Part shown: piece by piece, positions 10,517 through 19,532 of the stretch
Numbering within the stretch: position 1 is the first letter of the stretch
Layout: the number at the start of each line of letters is the position of its first letter
Source of the DNA: Chitinophaga rhizosphaerae
GTDB lineage: Bacteria; Bacteroidota; Bacteroidia; Chitinophagales; Chitinophagaceae
Direction of reading: 5' to 3'
Length of the DNA stretch: 64,000 bases
Assembly (NCBI RefSeq): GCF_003958645.1
Contig: NZ_RXLO01000006.1
Span: forward strand, 62,001 to 126,000
Notes under the pieces: model-generated
Databases searched by the model: none
What the model was told of the DNA's origin: nothing
Seen by the model: the letters and a program-made list of their open reading frames with translations, nothing else
Program-made: the position numbers and the translations under genes

Positions 10517-10615
10517 ATGGTCGAAGTATCCGGCTAAGATAGGGAAAAAGCGCATCGCGGAAGCGCCTCCCAAGCCGGAAAATATCCGTATTTTAGGGCG
10601 AAACGCTCGAGACCT

Positions 10616-12301
10616 ATGCGCATCTTTTTGTTCCCCCTGCTGTTGTTGGCCTGTCTTGTTTCCGTGGCGCAGCAGCCCGGTCCGTACCATTATTCCATTC
10701 GCAAATACATGGAAGCGAAGCGGTTCGCCGTTTCGAGCGCCCATCCGCTGGCCAGCGAGGCGGGTGCGCAGATCATGCGGGAAGGGGGCAATGCCGTGGA
10801 TGCGGCCATCGCGGTGCAGCTGGCGCTGGCGGTCGTATATCCGGCGGCGGGGAACCTGGGCGGAGGGGGCTTTCTGGTAGCACGGCTGGCCGACGGGCGG
10901 ACCGTTTCGATCGACTACCGCGAGAAAGCCCCGGCAAAGGCGCACCGCGACATGTACCTGGATCCGGCCGGCAACCCGGTGGCCCGCCGGTCGCTGGACG
11001 GGCACCTGGCCGCGGGTGTTCCCGGAACGGTAGCAGGGCTTGTGGCGTCGCAGGAATTTGGCAGGCTTCCCCTCTCCCGACTGGTGGCCCCGGCCATCGA
11101 ACTGGCGGAGAAAGGGTTCGTGATCACGGAACACGAGGCAGACGGGCTCAACCGTTTACGGGAAGCATTCATCCGGTTGAACACGCGCCCGGTGGCGTTT
11201 GTGAAAGATGCGCCCTGGAAACCGGGAGACACCCTCGTGCAGAAAGACCTGGCCGGCACTTTGCGCCGGATCGCGCGGAAAGGCATGAAAGGATTTTATG
11301 CCGGGGAAACCGCCAAACTCGTTGCCGAAGAAATGAAACGCGGCGGCGGGATCATCACGGAGAAAGACATGGCCGCCTATAAAGCGGCTTCACGCAAACC
11401 CGTGGAATTCGATTTCCGCGGGCATACCGTCATCAGCATGCCTCTCCCCAGCAGCGGCGGCATCGGGCTGCAGCAAATGCTCGGCATGGTGGATGCGACG
11501 CATCCGGAGCAGTTCGCATTCCATAGCCCCGAAGCCGTTCAGCGCATGATCGAAGCGGAAAGAAGGGCGTATGCCGACCGCGCCGAATTCCTCGGCGATC
11601 CCGATTTCGTGAAAGTACCGGTGGCACAACTGACCGGCAACGCATATCTCCGGCAGCGCATAGCTGATTTCACACCCGGCAAACCCACGCCCAGTACGGG
11701 CGTCAAAGCCGGCGGGCCATTCGAAAGCACGGAAACCACTCACCTCAGCGTGGTAGACGCCGAAGGCAATGCGGTGGCCGTTACCACCACGCTCAATGGC
11801 GGCTACGGCAGCAAAGTGGTGGTCGGCGGCGCGGGGTTCCTGCTCAATAACGAGATGGACGACTTCTCCGTGAAGCCCGGCACCCCCAACATGTACGGCC
11901 TCCTCGGCACGGAAGCCAACGCCATCGCGCCGGGAAAGCGCATGCTCAGCTCCATGACACCCACCATCGTGCTGAAAAACGGGAAGCCTTACCTGGTGAC
12001 AGGCACGCCGGGCGGCTCCACCATCATCACTTCCATGTTCCAGACGCTCATGAACGACATCGTGTTCGGACTCGACGCGCAAACCAACGTCAACGCGCCC
12101 AAATTCCATCACCAATGGTGGCCGGACGAAGTGCGCGTCGAAAAGGAATTCCCCGAAGCCACGCGCATCGCGCTGGAAAAAATGGGATACACACTCAAAA
12201 CAGGCGCCCCCTGGAGCCGGACCGAACTTATCCGCATCGAAAACGGGAAGATCGAAGCGGTGGGCGATTGGCGGGGAGACGACAGCGTGGCCGGTGAATA
12301 A
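10616..12301 (+). CDS. ggt: gamma-glutamyltransferase
   Basis: A 561-residue N-terminal nucleophile hydrolase that cleaves or transfers the gamma-glutamyl group of glutathione and related peptides, exported by a signal peptide (MRIFLFPLLLLACLVSVAQQ). The proenzyme should self-cleave before Thr374 in ESTETTHLSVVD. Other hallmarks are GGNAVDAAIA, GNLGGGGF, MPLPSSGG and RMLSSMTPTIV with the GTPGGS oxyanion segment. Length is normal. It is divergent from an M14 carboxypeptidase, which together suggests periplasmic peptide or glutathione scavenging (inference). A DinB-like gene follows 39 bp later. Confidence 0.96.
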   Translation: MRIFLFPLLLLACLVSVAQQPGPYHYSIRKYMEAKRFAVSSAHPLASEAGAQIMREGGNAVDAAIAVQLALAVVYPAAGNLGGGGFLVARLADGRTVSIDYREKAPAKAHRDMYLDPAGNPVARRSLDGHLAAGVPGTVAGLVASQEFGRLPLSRLVAPAIELAEKGFVITEHEADGLNRLREAFIRLNTRPVAFVKDAPWKPGDTLVQKDLAGTLRRIARKGMKGFYAGETAKLVAEEMKRGGGIITEKDMAAYKAASRKPVEFDFRGHTVISMPLPSSGGIGLQQMLGMVDATHPEQFAFHSPEAVQRMIEAERRAYADRAEFLGDPDFVKVPVAQLTGNAYLRQRIADFTPGKPTPSTGVKAGGPFESTETTHLSVVDAEGNAVAVTTTLNGGYGSKVVVGGAGFLLNNEMDDFSVKPGTPNMYGLLGTEANAIAPGKRMLSSMTPTIVLKNGKPYLVTGTPGGSTIITSMFQTLMNDIVFGLDAQTNVNAPKFHHQWWPDEVRVEKEFPEATRIALEKMGYTLKTGAPWSRTELIRIENGKIEAVGDWRGDDSVAGE

Positions 12302-12340
12302 ATTCGTACATTTAATCTTCCAACAAAAAGATCAAACCGT

Positions 12341-12868
12341 ATGAGACTTTACCTGGACAGTGCGAAGAAACGACTGCTCTCCTACAAGGACCTCGCCGAG
12401 AAAACCTTCCGGCAGCTCAACGATCAGCAGATCCACTGGCAGCCTGCGGGCCAGCCCAACAATATTTACATCATCGTAAAACATATGAGCGGGAATATGC
12501 TGTCGCGCTTCACGGATTTCCTTACCAGCGATGGTGAAAAACCCTGGCGCCAGCGCGACGCCGAGTTCATCGACGATGCGCCAGACGCTACCATGTCCGA
12601 TTTGCTGGATATGTGGAACAAGGGGTGGGATTGCCTCATCGCCGCTATCGACAGCCTGTCGGAAGAAGACCTCGGTAAAACGGTCTACATCCGCACCGAA
12701 CCGCATAGCGTGATGGACGCCCTCAACCGCCAGCTTTCCCATTATCCGTACCACGTGGGCCAGATCGTATTTCTCGGCAAGATCATGCGGGCAGACGGAT
12801 GGGACAGTTTATCCATTCCCGTGGGGCAATCGCAACAGTTCAACGACGAAAAAGCCGCCGGCAAATGA
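12341..12868 (+). CDS. DUF1572/DinB-like four-helix protein
   Basis: A 175-residue, mostly helical cytoplasmic protein. The pattern LNDQQIHWQPAGQPNN, IIVKHMSGNM and LSHYPYHVGQIVFLGK places it in the DinB superfamily (DUF1572 type). The histidines in KHMSGN and SHYPYHVG are the likely metal ligands. Related members are thiol-dependent S-transferases, but the reaction here is unknown. The stop overlaps the ATG of the next gene (ATGA), so the two are translationally coupled. Confidence 0.85.
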   Translation: MRLYLDSAKKRLLSYKDLAEKTFRQLNDQQIHWQPAGQPNNIYIIVKHMSGNMLSRFTDFLTSDGEKPWRQRDAEFIDDAPDATMSDLLDMWNKGWDCLIAAIDSLSEEDLGKTVYIRTEPHSVMDALNRQLSHYPYHVGQIVFLGKIMRADGWDSLSIPVGQSQQFNDEKAAGK

Positions 12869-13281
12869 AAATATCCATCTTATCCCTTTTGGCGGCGATG
12901 TTGCTCGCAGCCTGCAATTCCGGTAAAACGAACGCGTTGCTGCAACACAAGAAATGGAAAGTATATGACGTGACCGTTCCCGCGGGGACTTCGTATAACC
13001 ACGTGCAGGCAACCCAGGCCAAAGACCTGAAAACCGGATATTACAGCGACGCCTATTACCAGTTTCTCGACAACGGCCTGTTCATCGCCACTATCGGCGG
13101 CGTGCCCGACAGCGGGAAGTATTCCCTGCTCAGCAACGGCAAGATCATTTCGGTGACGGGCGCGAGCGGATCGCGCGGATCGGAGCATCTGGTGGAAGTG
13201 GTGAAGCTGACCGATACCGAATTCGATATGAAAGTGACGACCGGCGAATATTATTTCGTACTCCGCACCCGGAAACAGTAA
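12865..13281 (+). CDS. small lipoprotein, function unknown
   Basis: A 138-residue lipoprotein with signal MKISILSLLAAMLLAAC, lipidated Cys17. The start at 12865 is supported by the ATGA overlap with the upstream gene and by the signal peptide. The mature part has alternating strands (WKVYDVTVPAG, YYQFLDNGLFIATIGG, GKYSLLSNGKIISV) that suggest a small lipocalin-like beta barrel. The next gene starts 1 bp after its stop. I do not recognise a named family. Confidence 0.8.
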   Translation: MKISILSLLAAMLLAACNSGKTNALLQHKKWKVYDVTVPAGTSYNHVQATQAKDLKTGYYSDAYYQFLDNGLFIATIGGVPDSGKYSLLSNGKIISVTGASGSRGSEHLVEVVKLTDTEFDMKVTTGEYYFVLRTRKQ

Positions 13282-13282
13282 C

Positions 13283-14341
13283 ATGATCAAGATAACAGAC
13301 AGTATGCCCGGCAGGACGGTCGTTTGCGACGGCCGTGAATTGCTGTTCTTCTCCGGGTTTTCCTACCTGGGGATGCACACGTCTCCTGTTTTCCGGCAAT
13401 TGCTGGCGGAAGGGCAGGAACGCTTCGGCAGTGTGTACCCCAGCAGCCGCATCGGCAACCTGCAATTGCGGCTGTACGAGGAGTTGGAACACGCACTGGC
13501 GGTACATACCGGCCAACAGGCGGCGGCCTGCTTCTCGTCGGGCTACCTTTCCGCCCAGGCGGCCGTTACCTATGCCGTTACCCGGGGAACGCCGTTATAT
13601 GCGCCCGGCGCGCACCCGGCGTTGCGCTACCCCGGCGCTGTGGTGACTTCCGGGAATTGGGAACATTGGCTGGATGCGACGGTAGACATGCTCAACCGCG
13701 AGCCGGACAACGCTTACGTCCTCATCAGCGACGCGGTGGACCCGCTGCGCGGTAAGGTGCATGATTTCAGTGCATTGGCGCGCCTGCAGCGCAAAGCCCT
13801 CGTCCTGATCGACGATTCGCACGGCATCGGGGTGTTGGGAGCGCAGGGTGAAGGGATTTCGGGGATGTTGCCCATTTCGGAGAACGCGCATTACCTGATC
13901 ACCGCATCGCTGGCGAAGGCGTACAGCCTGGAAGGGGGCCTGGTGGCGGGACATGCGGCGGATATCGCCGCCATCCGCCGGTTACCGCTTTTCACGGCCA
14001 GCACGCCGATCATTCCTGCCAACGCGTACGCCTGGCTGAAGGCGGCGCTTGCTTTTTCGGACGCGCGCAAGCTGCTCCGCGGCAATATTACCGCACTGGA
14101 GCGGCTGACCGGCGCCATCGACGAACTGCCGCATCCGCACGAACTGCCCATGTTCGTGCTGGAAGACCCGTCGGAAGCCGTTTACAACTGGCTGCTTTCC
14201 CACGATTCGCTTATTTCTTCCTTTGCCTATCCCGATCCCCAGGGCGACCGGATCAACCGGATCATCCTGTCGGCCCTTCATACACCGGACGATCTCGAAA
14301 TGATCGCTGCACAGCTCGTTCAATATTATTCCCACACATAA
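13283..14341 (+). CDS. PLP-dependent aminotransferase class I/II, alpha-oxoamine synthase (BioF-like) family
   Basis: A 352-residue fold-type I PLP enzyme. PLP contacts are SSGYLSAQAA near residue 85, the LIDDSHGIGVLG motif (Asp177 or Asp178 binds the pyridine N) and the lysine Lys212 in TASLAKAYSLEGG that forms the internal aldimine. The layout resembles 8-amino-7-oxononanoate synthase, but at 352 residues it is about 30-50 shorter than typical BioF and no biotin genes are nearby, so BioF activity is doubtful. It sits in a compact + strand run directly behind a small lipoprotein gene. The substrate is unknown. Confidence 0.85.
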   Translation: MIKITDSMPGRTVVCDGRELLFFSGFSYLGMHTSPVFRQLLAEGQERFGSVYPSSRIGNLQLRLYEELEHALAVHTGQQAAACFSSGYLSAQAAVTYAVTRGTPLYAPGAHPALRYPGAVVTSGNWEHWLDATVDMLNREPDNAYVLISDAVDPLRGKVHDFSALARLQRKALVLIDDSHGIGVLGAQGEGISGMLPISENAHYLITASLAKAYSLEGGLVAGHAADIAAIRRLPLFTASTPIIPANAYAWLKAALAFSDARKLLRGNITALERLTGAIDELPHPHELPMFVLEDPSEAVYNWLLSHDSLISSFAYPDPQGDRINRIILSALHTPDDLEMIAAQLVQYYSHT

Positions 14342-14353
14342 ATACTCCGCTTC

Positions 14354-15208
14354 ATGTTCAAAAAAACGTTCGCCGCCATCGCATCCCTCTGCCTCACGAT
14401 CCCTGCATTTGCCCAACAATCGCTGCTGTACAGGATTTCAGGCAACGGCCTCACCCAGCCGTCGTACCTTTACGGGACCGTCCATCTCATCTGCGAGCAG
14501 GATTTCAAAATGCCCGCCGGACTGGAGAAAGCGGTCAAAACCACCCAATCGCTCTTCCTTGAAGTAGATATGGACGATCCTATGCTCATGATGGCCATGG
14601 CGCCGCTGCTGCAAAGCAACGAACCGGATTACGCCCTCGAAAAGGCGTTTACCCCTGCGGATTACCGAAAGCTCACCAGTTTCATGAGCGACAGCCTGGG
14701 CATGGACCTCGTCAACTTTAAAAAGATGAAGCCCATGGTGTTGCTCAGCGTCATCCTTCCCAAAATGCTGGAATGCAAAACGTCCGTTTCCTACGAACAG
14801 AAATTGATGGAACTGGCCAGAGGCTCCGGCAAACCGGTGGAAGGCCTGGAAGGTATCGCCGACCAGATTGCCATCTTCGACAACCTTCCGGATTCGCTGG
14901 AGGCGCGGATGATCATGGACTATATCAATGACATCCCCAAACAGAAGGCGATTTTCAACCGGCTGATCGCCAATTACAAGAAGGGCGACGTGTCCGCGTT
15001 GCACCAGATGCTGGGGGAATCGCCCGAGTTCAAGGGATATGAAGACGTGCTCGTGTACGACCGTAACCGCAACTGGATCCCTGTGATGGACAAAGCGATG
15101 CGGCAAAACGGGGCGCTTTTTGCCGTGGGGGCCATGCACCTGGGTGGCGATCAGGGCGTGATCAACCTGCTGAAAAAGAAGGGTTTTAAAGTGGACCCCA
15201 TCAAATAA
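14354..15208 (+). CDS. TraB/GumN family protein
   Basis: A 284-residue protein with a signal peptide (ending TIPAFAQQ). The family signature is present near the N-terminus as SYLYGTVHLICEQDFKMP (the GTxH motif) and again near the C-terminus as FAVGAMHLGGDQGVINLL (GAxHL, G..GV). The fold is related to the EreA/ChaN/Tiki proteins, some of which are proteases, and the conserved Glu and His residues agree with a metal site. Function is not established. It is the last gene of the 12341-15208 run, before a terminator. Confidence 0.88.
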   Translation: MFKKTFAAIASLCLTIPAFAQQSLLYRISGNGLTQPSYLYGTVHLICEQDFKMPAGLEKAVKTTQSLFLEVDMDDPMLMMAMAPLLQSNEPDYALEKAFTPADYRKLTSFMSDSLGMDLVNFKKMKPMVLLSVILPKMLECKTSVSYEQKLMELARGSGKPVEGLEGIADQIAIFDNLPDSLEARMIMDYINDIPKQKAIFNRLIANYKKGDVSALHQMLGESPEFKGYEDVLVYDRNRNWIPVMDKAMRQNGALFAVGAMHLGGDQGVINLLKKKGFKVDPIK

Positions 15209-15230
15209 ACAATTGATTATCAAATGAATG

Positions 15231-15261
15231 AAAAGCCGTTTTCGTAAGGGGACGGCTTTTT
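15231..15261 (+). terminator. intrinsic terminator after the TraB/GumN gene
   Basis: The stem AAAAGCCG (15231-15238) pairs with CGGCTTTT (from 15253), followed by T residues, 22 bp after the stop. It closes the 12341-15208 gene run. Confidence 0.8.
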
Positions 15262-15364
15262 ACTTTGTACTGCGGAGGGAGCGCAATTCGTCAACCGCAA
15301 ACCGGTTTCATCATGTAAAACAGGCTGTTGGTGTATCGAATTTTTAGTCCGGCAGCGGCCGATA

Positions 15365-15372
15365 TAAGTTTG
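15365..15372 (+). promoter_or_regulatory. Bacteroidota -7 promoter element (TAAGTTTG)
   Basis: An exact match to TAnnTTTG, 18 bp before the chosen start of the outer membrane receptor gene. No clear TTG is seen at the -33 distance, so this is a half-supported promoter. Confidence 0.5.
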
Positions 15373-15390
15373 CATCATCAAATTCAGTGT

Positions 15391-17565
15391 ATGCAAACCT
15401 TTTTAACCGCTATCATTTCAGCAACTATTCTTTCCGCAGCTCCTTCCGCCTATGCGCAGCAAAAGAAAGACACCGTCCCCGCTCCTTCCGTCAAGCAGCT
15501 CAAGACCCATGAGGTCACCAGTACCACGCCCCCTGTTACCATGCAGGGCGGCACCATGATCGTGAACGTCGGGAAATCGGTAACCGCCGCCGGCTCCAAT
15601 GCCTGGGACGTAGTCACCAAATCTCCCGGCGTCATCACAGACAACAATAACAACCTCCAGCTCAACGGCAAGCCCGTGACCGTTTACCTCGACGGGCGGC
15701 CGGCGCGCCTCAGCGGGGAAGACCTCAAAACCCTCCTCGCCTCCACCGCAGGCAGCAACATCGACAAAATAGAGCTGATGAGCATGCCCAGCGGCAAATA
15801 TGACGCGCAGGACGGGGCCATCATCAACATTAAAATGTTCAAGCCCAAAGACCTCGGCACCAACGGCAACGTAACGCTGACCGGCGGTTTCGGGCGCTAC
15901 CTGCGCACCACCGAGGGCATCACCCTCAACCACCGCAGCAAGGGCGTGAACCTGTATGGCGGTTACGATCATAACTACGCCAAAACGTTCACCCATAATA
16001 CCAACGACCGCCTGTATACCGACGGTTACGTGCTCACCGAAAGCGATTATAACAGGGAGAACAAGAACACCCATAATGTGCGCGCCGGTGTGGACTTCGA
16101 TCTGTCCAAAACCTCCTCAGCCGGGGTGCTCGTAAAAAGCATGTTCAACAAACGCACCCGGCTGGGCGACAACTACACCACCCTTCCGGACTCCATTTTC
16201 CGCCAGGGCGCCACCGGTACGCAACGGCTCGTCAACCCCAGCGTGAACGCGTACTTCCGTACCGCCAGCGCCAAAAACAAGAACGAGCTGACCATCAACG
16301 CCGATTACTTCAATCACCGCAAAGACTGGGACGACCAGTTTTCCGGTCAATACCACGCCTATGTGACGGAAGCGCCAATCGGCAACTCCACCCACATCCG
16401 CAACTTTACCGAATCCGCCATCGACCTGTATTCCCTCAGCGCGGATTATACCCAGCAGTTCAAAGCGTTCAAGCTGGAGGCCGGCCTCAAATCCACCTTC
16501 ACCGAAACCGACAACAACATGCATTGGGAAACGATGCAGAACGGCAAATGGGAAAACGATCCCAGCAAAACGAACCACTTCATATATAAGGAAAACGTGA
16601 ACGCGGCTTACGCCGGCGCCACCAAAACCATCAAGAAATGGACGTTCAGCGCCATGCTGCGGATGGAGCATACCAATGCGAAGGGGAATAGCCTGACCAT
16701 GGACCAAAAGTTCTCCCGCGACTACGTGCAACTGTTCCCCAGCGCATCTGCCTCCTACGCCATGAGCCCCATGAACCAGTTCAGCTTCAGCTACCGCAGG
16801 AGCATCAACCGTTTCGGGTTCGACATCGTGAACCCCTTCACCACCTACGTGAACGCTTACTCGCTCCGCCAGGGCAACCCGAACATCCAGCCCATGCTTT
16901 CGCAGGCCGTACAGGCCACCTGGAGCCACAAATACCAGCTGTTCACCACCGTGGCGTTTACCCGGATGACCGACAACCTGAGCATGACCTTCCGCCAGGA
17001 CCCCGTCACCAAAGTGCAGATCATGAGCTTCGACAACCAGACCAACTTCAACCTGGCCTATGCGAACGTGGTGTGGGTAAAGCCTTTCACCCCCAAGATC
17101 CGCTCTACGTTTACCGTGACCGGCCTGTACCTGGGTATTAATACCAAACTGGACGGGATCGATTACAAAAAGAACAGCGTGACCGCTTTCGCCAATATCC
17201 AGAACTCCTTCACGCTGCCCAAGGGCTTCACGGCCGAGGTGAACGGCAACCTGCGCGGGCCTATCATGGCCGGTTATGCAGTGCTGAAAACACAGGGGAA
17301 CGTAGACCTGGGGCTCAGCAAAACCATCATGAAAGGCAACGGTTCCCTGAAACTGGCAGCGGTAGACATCTTCAACACGAACCAGATGCGGTACAAAGTG
17401 CAATATTCATCCATCAATAACCTGGGCAAGATGAACATGGACACGCGCGCCGTGAACCTGACGTTCAGCTACAAATTCGGCAACTCGAACGTGAAAGCCG
17501 CGAAAGCGCGGAAGAACAGCATCGAGACCGAATCCGGACGAACATCCTCGCAACAGGGTTTTTAA
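15391..17565 (+). CDS. outer membrane beta-barrel receptor (TonB-dependent receptor-like)
   Basis: A 724-residue outer membrane protein. The start at 15391 gives a good signal peptide (MQTFLTAIISATILSAAPSAYAQQ), and a -7 element lies just upstream. Residues about 60-160 form a plug-like domain (VGKSVTAAGSNAWDVVTKSPG, shown in part; VYLDGRPARLSGEDLKTLL; IDKIELMSMPSGKYDA). The rest is a large beta barrel rich in alternating aromatic strands. Unlike many members of this Bacteroidota group it has no N-terminal carboxypeptidase-regulatory domain. The ligand is unknown. A terminator separates it from the two-component pair downstream. Confidence 0.88.
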   Translation: MQTFLTAIISATILSAAPSAYAQQKKDTVPAPSVKQLKTHEVTSTTPPVTMQGGTMIVNVGKSVTAAGSNAWDVVTKSPGVITDNNNNLQLNGKPVTVYLDGRPARLSGEDLKTLLASTAGSNIDKIELMSMPSGKYDAQDGAIINIKMFKPKDLGTNGNVTLTGGFGRYLRTTEGITLNHRSKGVNLYGGYDHNYAKTFTHNTNDRLYTDGYVLTESDYNRENKNTHNVRAGVDFDLSKTSSAGVLVKSMFNKRTRLGDNYTTLPDSIFRQGATGTQRLVNPSVNAYFRTASAKNKNELTINADYFNHRKDWDDQFSGQYHAYVTEAPIGNSTHIRNFTESAIDLYSLSADYTQQFKAFKLEAGLKSTFTETDNNMHWETMQNGKWENDPSKTNHFIYKENVNAAYAGATKTIKKWTFSAMLRMEHTNAKGNSLTMDQKFSRDYVQLFPSASASYAMSPMNQFSFSYRRSINRFGFDIVNPFTTYVNAYSLRQGNPNIQPMLSQAVQATWSHKYQLFTTVAFTRMTDNLSMTFRQDPVTKVQIMSFDNQTNFNLAYANVVWVKPFTPKIRSTFTVTGLYLGINTKLDGIDYKKNSVTAFANIQNSFTLPKGFTAEVNGNLRGPIMAGYAVLKTQGNVDLGLSKTIMKGNGSLKLAAVDIFNTNQMRYKVQYSSINNLGKMNMDTRAVNLTFSYKFGNSNVKAAKARKNSIETESGRTSSQQGF

Positions 17566-17576
17566 CCATTTAACGA

Positions 17577-17601
17577 GGAAGCCCCCGCATGGGGGCTTTC
17601 T
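17577..17601 (+). terminator. intrinsic terminator after the receptor gene
   Basis: A stem formed by AAGCCCCC and GGGGGCTT around a short GCAT loop, followed by TCTCATCTTATT. It lies about 15 bp after the stop at 17565. Confidence 0.8.
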
Positions 17602-17615
17602 CATCTTATTTTCAG

Positions 17616-17623
17616 TATTTTTG
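17616..17623 (+). promoter_or_regulatory. -7 promoter element (TATTTTTG) before the kinase/regulator operon
   Basis: An exact TAnnTTTG match 23 bp before the kinase start and after the terminator of the upstream gene. No TTG is found at the -33 spacing. Confidence 0.5.
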
Positions 17624-17646
17624 AACGAACGCTTACCACCCTGCAC

Positions 17647-18744
17647 ATGTTAATGGACAAAACCGGCCGATTTTTCAAAACAGAATGGAAAAGGATCCTG
17701 ACGCTTTTCTCCATCGCGCTCGTCTGGAACATCATCACCTTCCTTTTCATCTACACCCTCGACCCCGACCTCACGGCGAACGCTTACGAACGCTTCGGGG
17801 GTACGTGGATCACCATATTCCGGTCTGTCGTAGAATTCACCATCACTTACTATGTGCTTATTTTCCTGGCCTGGCTGCCAGGGTTGCAGGAAAACCGGTG
17901 GGGGCGCTTCGTGGCGGTGGTCACTATCCTCTTTGCAGTTAAATTCGGGTATTCCATGTTGTACGAATACGCCAAAACGGTGTATGAAGTGAATGGCCGG
18001 TCGGACAAGGTAACCAAGTTCATGACCGCCAACAAAATGTTCGTTTTTTCCCTCACACAGATATTCACCTACCTGTTCAACCTCGCCATTACCTTTGTGG
18101 TGGCAGTTTTCATGCATTTCAGCCGTCGCGAGAAATTGCAGAAGGAACTGGAAAAGCAGAAGATGGACGCGGAGCTCAGCGCCATCAAGTACCAGATCAA
18201 CCCCCATTTCCTTTTCAATTCGCTGAGTTTCATTTACAGCAAGACGGTGCCCCTCAGCGAGGAGGTGTCGAACGCCGTTCTGCTCCTGTCAGACATCATG
18301 CGGTATGCTTTGGGGAAGGAAGAAGACGCCGAGGGAAAGGTGGCCCTCACCAAGGAGATCACGCATATGAAGAACGTGATCGAAATCAACCAGATGCGTT
18401 TCAACAACAAGCTCAGCATCCAGTACAGCGAAGAGCTTCACAATCCCGGTGCGCGCATCGCCCCCCTCATCCTCATCACCCTCGTGGAAAACGCGTTCAA
18501 GCACGGCGACCTCCTCGACCCGGCCAACCCGCTCGTCATCCGCACCGAGGCCGACGACGAGCGCATCCGGTTTTACATCGGCAACAAGAAGAAGAAAGGG
18601 CCCAAAGAGCTATCGACCGGCATCGGCCTCAACAACGTGCGCCAGCGGCTGCAATTGACGTACGAAGGGAAATACAGCTTCACCATCAACGAAACGGAAC
18701 ATTTCTATACCGCCGAACTGATCATTCAACTGCATAAAAAATGA
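17647..18744 (+). CDS. sensor histidine kinase of the LytS/YehU type
   Basis: A 365-residue membrane kinase. There are four hydrophobic segments within residues 18-155, then a coiled coil (about 158-180) and the His_kinase domain with KYQINPHFLFNSLSF, whose His187 is the phosphoacceptor. The ATPase part has LVENAFKHGD and TGIGLNNVRQRL. A second ATG lies two codons downstream. No extracellular sensor domain is visible, so the membrane segments probably sense. The stop overlaps the response regulator start (ATGA), so the two form a coupled pair. Confidence 0.94.
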   Translation: MLMDKTGRFFKTEWKRILTLFSIALVWNIITFLFIYTLDPDLTANAYERFGGTWITIFRSVVEFTITYYVLIFLAWLPGLQENRWGRFVAVVTILFAVKFGYSMLYEYAKTVYEVNGRSDKVTKFMTANKMFVFSLTQIFTYLFNLAITFVVAVFMHFSRREKLQKELEKQKMDAELSAIKYQINPHFLFNSLSFIYSKTVPLSEEVSNAVLLLSDIMRYALGKEEDAEGKVALTKEITHMKNVIEINQMRFNNKLSIQYSEELHNPGARIAPLILITLVENAFKHGDLLDPANPLVIRTEADDERIRFYIGNKKKKGPKELSTGIGLNNVRQRLQLTYEGKYSFTINETEHFYTAELIIQLHKK

Positions 18745-19466
18745 TTAACTGCATTATTATCGACGACGAGCAGCACGCCATCGACCTGCTGACGCATCAC
18801 ATCCGGCAAACGCCTTTCCTCAACCTCCTCTATTCCACCACCGACCCGCTGGAAGGCTTGCAGGTATTGCATCAGCACAAAGTAGACCTTATTTTCCTGG
18901 ACGTTCAGATGCCCTCCATGACGGGGATCGATTTCATCAAGGCCATCAACGGCAAATGCAAGGTGATCCTCACCACCGCCTACAGTGAATATGCAATGGA
19001 AGGGTTCGAGAACGAAGTGGTGGATTACCTCCTCAAACCCATCTCCTTCGCACGGTTCATCAAAGGCGCCCAGCGCGCCCTGACCCTCATCCAACCCGCT
19101 TCACCGCCGGCGAAGGAAGACAGCGACTTCATTTTCGTGAAAACGGAACAGAAAGGAAAACTTATCAAGATCAATATCCGTGATATTATTTTCATCGAAG
19201 GATTGAAAAACTACGTGAAGATCCACATCCGCAACGGTGAAAAGATCATCGCGCTGCTGAACATGAAAGACCTGGAAGAGCGGCTCCCCGCCGCCGATTT
19301 CGTGCGCACCCACAAATCGTTCCTCCTGGCTACCGGCTTCATCCGCATGATCGAAGGGAACACCGTCCACCTCGACAACACCGAGGAAAAAGTGCCCGTT
19401 GGCGATACCTACCGCGAAACCTTTATGAACCTCATGAAAGATAAAATCATGACCAACAAGAAATAA
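18741..19466 (+). CDS. LytTR family response regulator
   Basis: A 241-residue DNA-binding regulator. The receiver domain (1-120) has the acidic pocket IIDDE and phosphoacceptor Asp54 in LIFLDVQMPSMTG, with the conserved Lys in VDYLLKPISF. The LytTR domain (about 135-238) shows IFIEGLKNYVKIHIRNG and FVRTHKSFLLA. It is translated from an ATG overlapping the kinase stop. The targets are not visible; the receptor gene immediately upstream is a candidate (inference). Confidence 0.94.
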   Translation: MINCIIIDDEQHAIDLLTHHIRQTPFLNLLYSTTDPLEGLQVLHQHKVDLIFLDVQMPSMTGIDFIKAINGKCKVILTTAYSEYAMEGFENEVVDYLLKPISFARFIKGAQRALTLIQPASPPAKEDSDFIFVKTEQKGKLIKINIRDIIFIEGLKNYVKIHIRNGEKIIALLNMKDLEERLPAADFVRTHKSFLLATGFIRMIEGNTVHLDNTEEKVPVGDTYRETFMNLMKDKIMTNKK

Positions 19467-19532
19467 CGCATTCCGGGCCAGGGAAAACATAATCCCGGCG
19501 CCGGCGATCGTCTGCCGGACCTGGCGTACGCA

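Noticed and set aside
8399..10537. A 712-codon open frame on + opposite the M14 peptidase gene
   Set aside because: It is antisense to a gene with clear signal peptide and zinc motifs, has no family features and reflects the GC-rich codon pattern. The same holds for the long antisense frames at 16117-17403, 33472-34680 and 55056-56354.
13283..14341. Naming the PLP enzyme BioF (biotin synthesis)
   Set aside because: It is shorter than typical BioF and has no biotin genes around it; only the superfamily can be supported.
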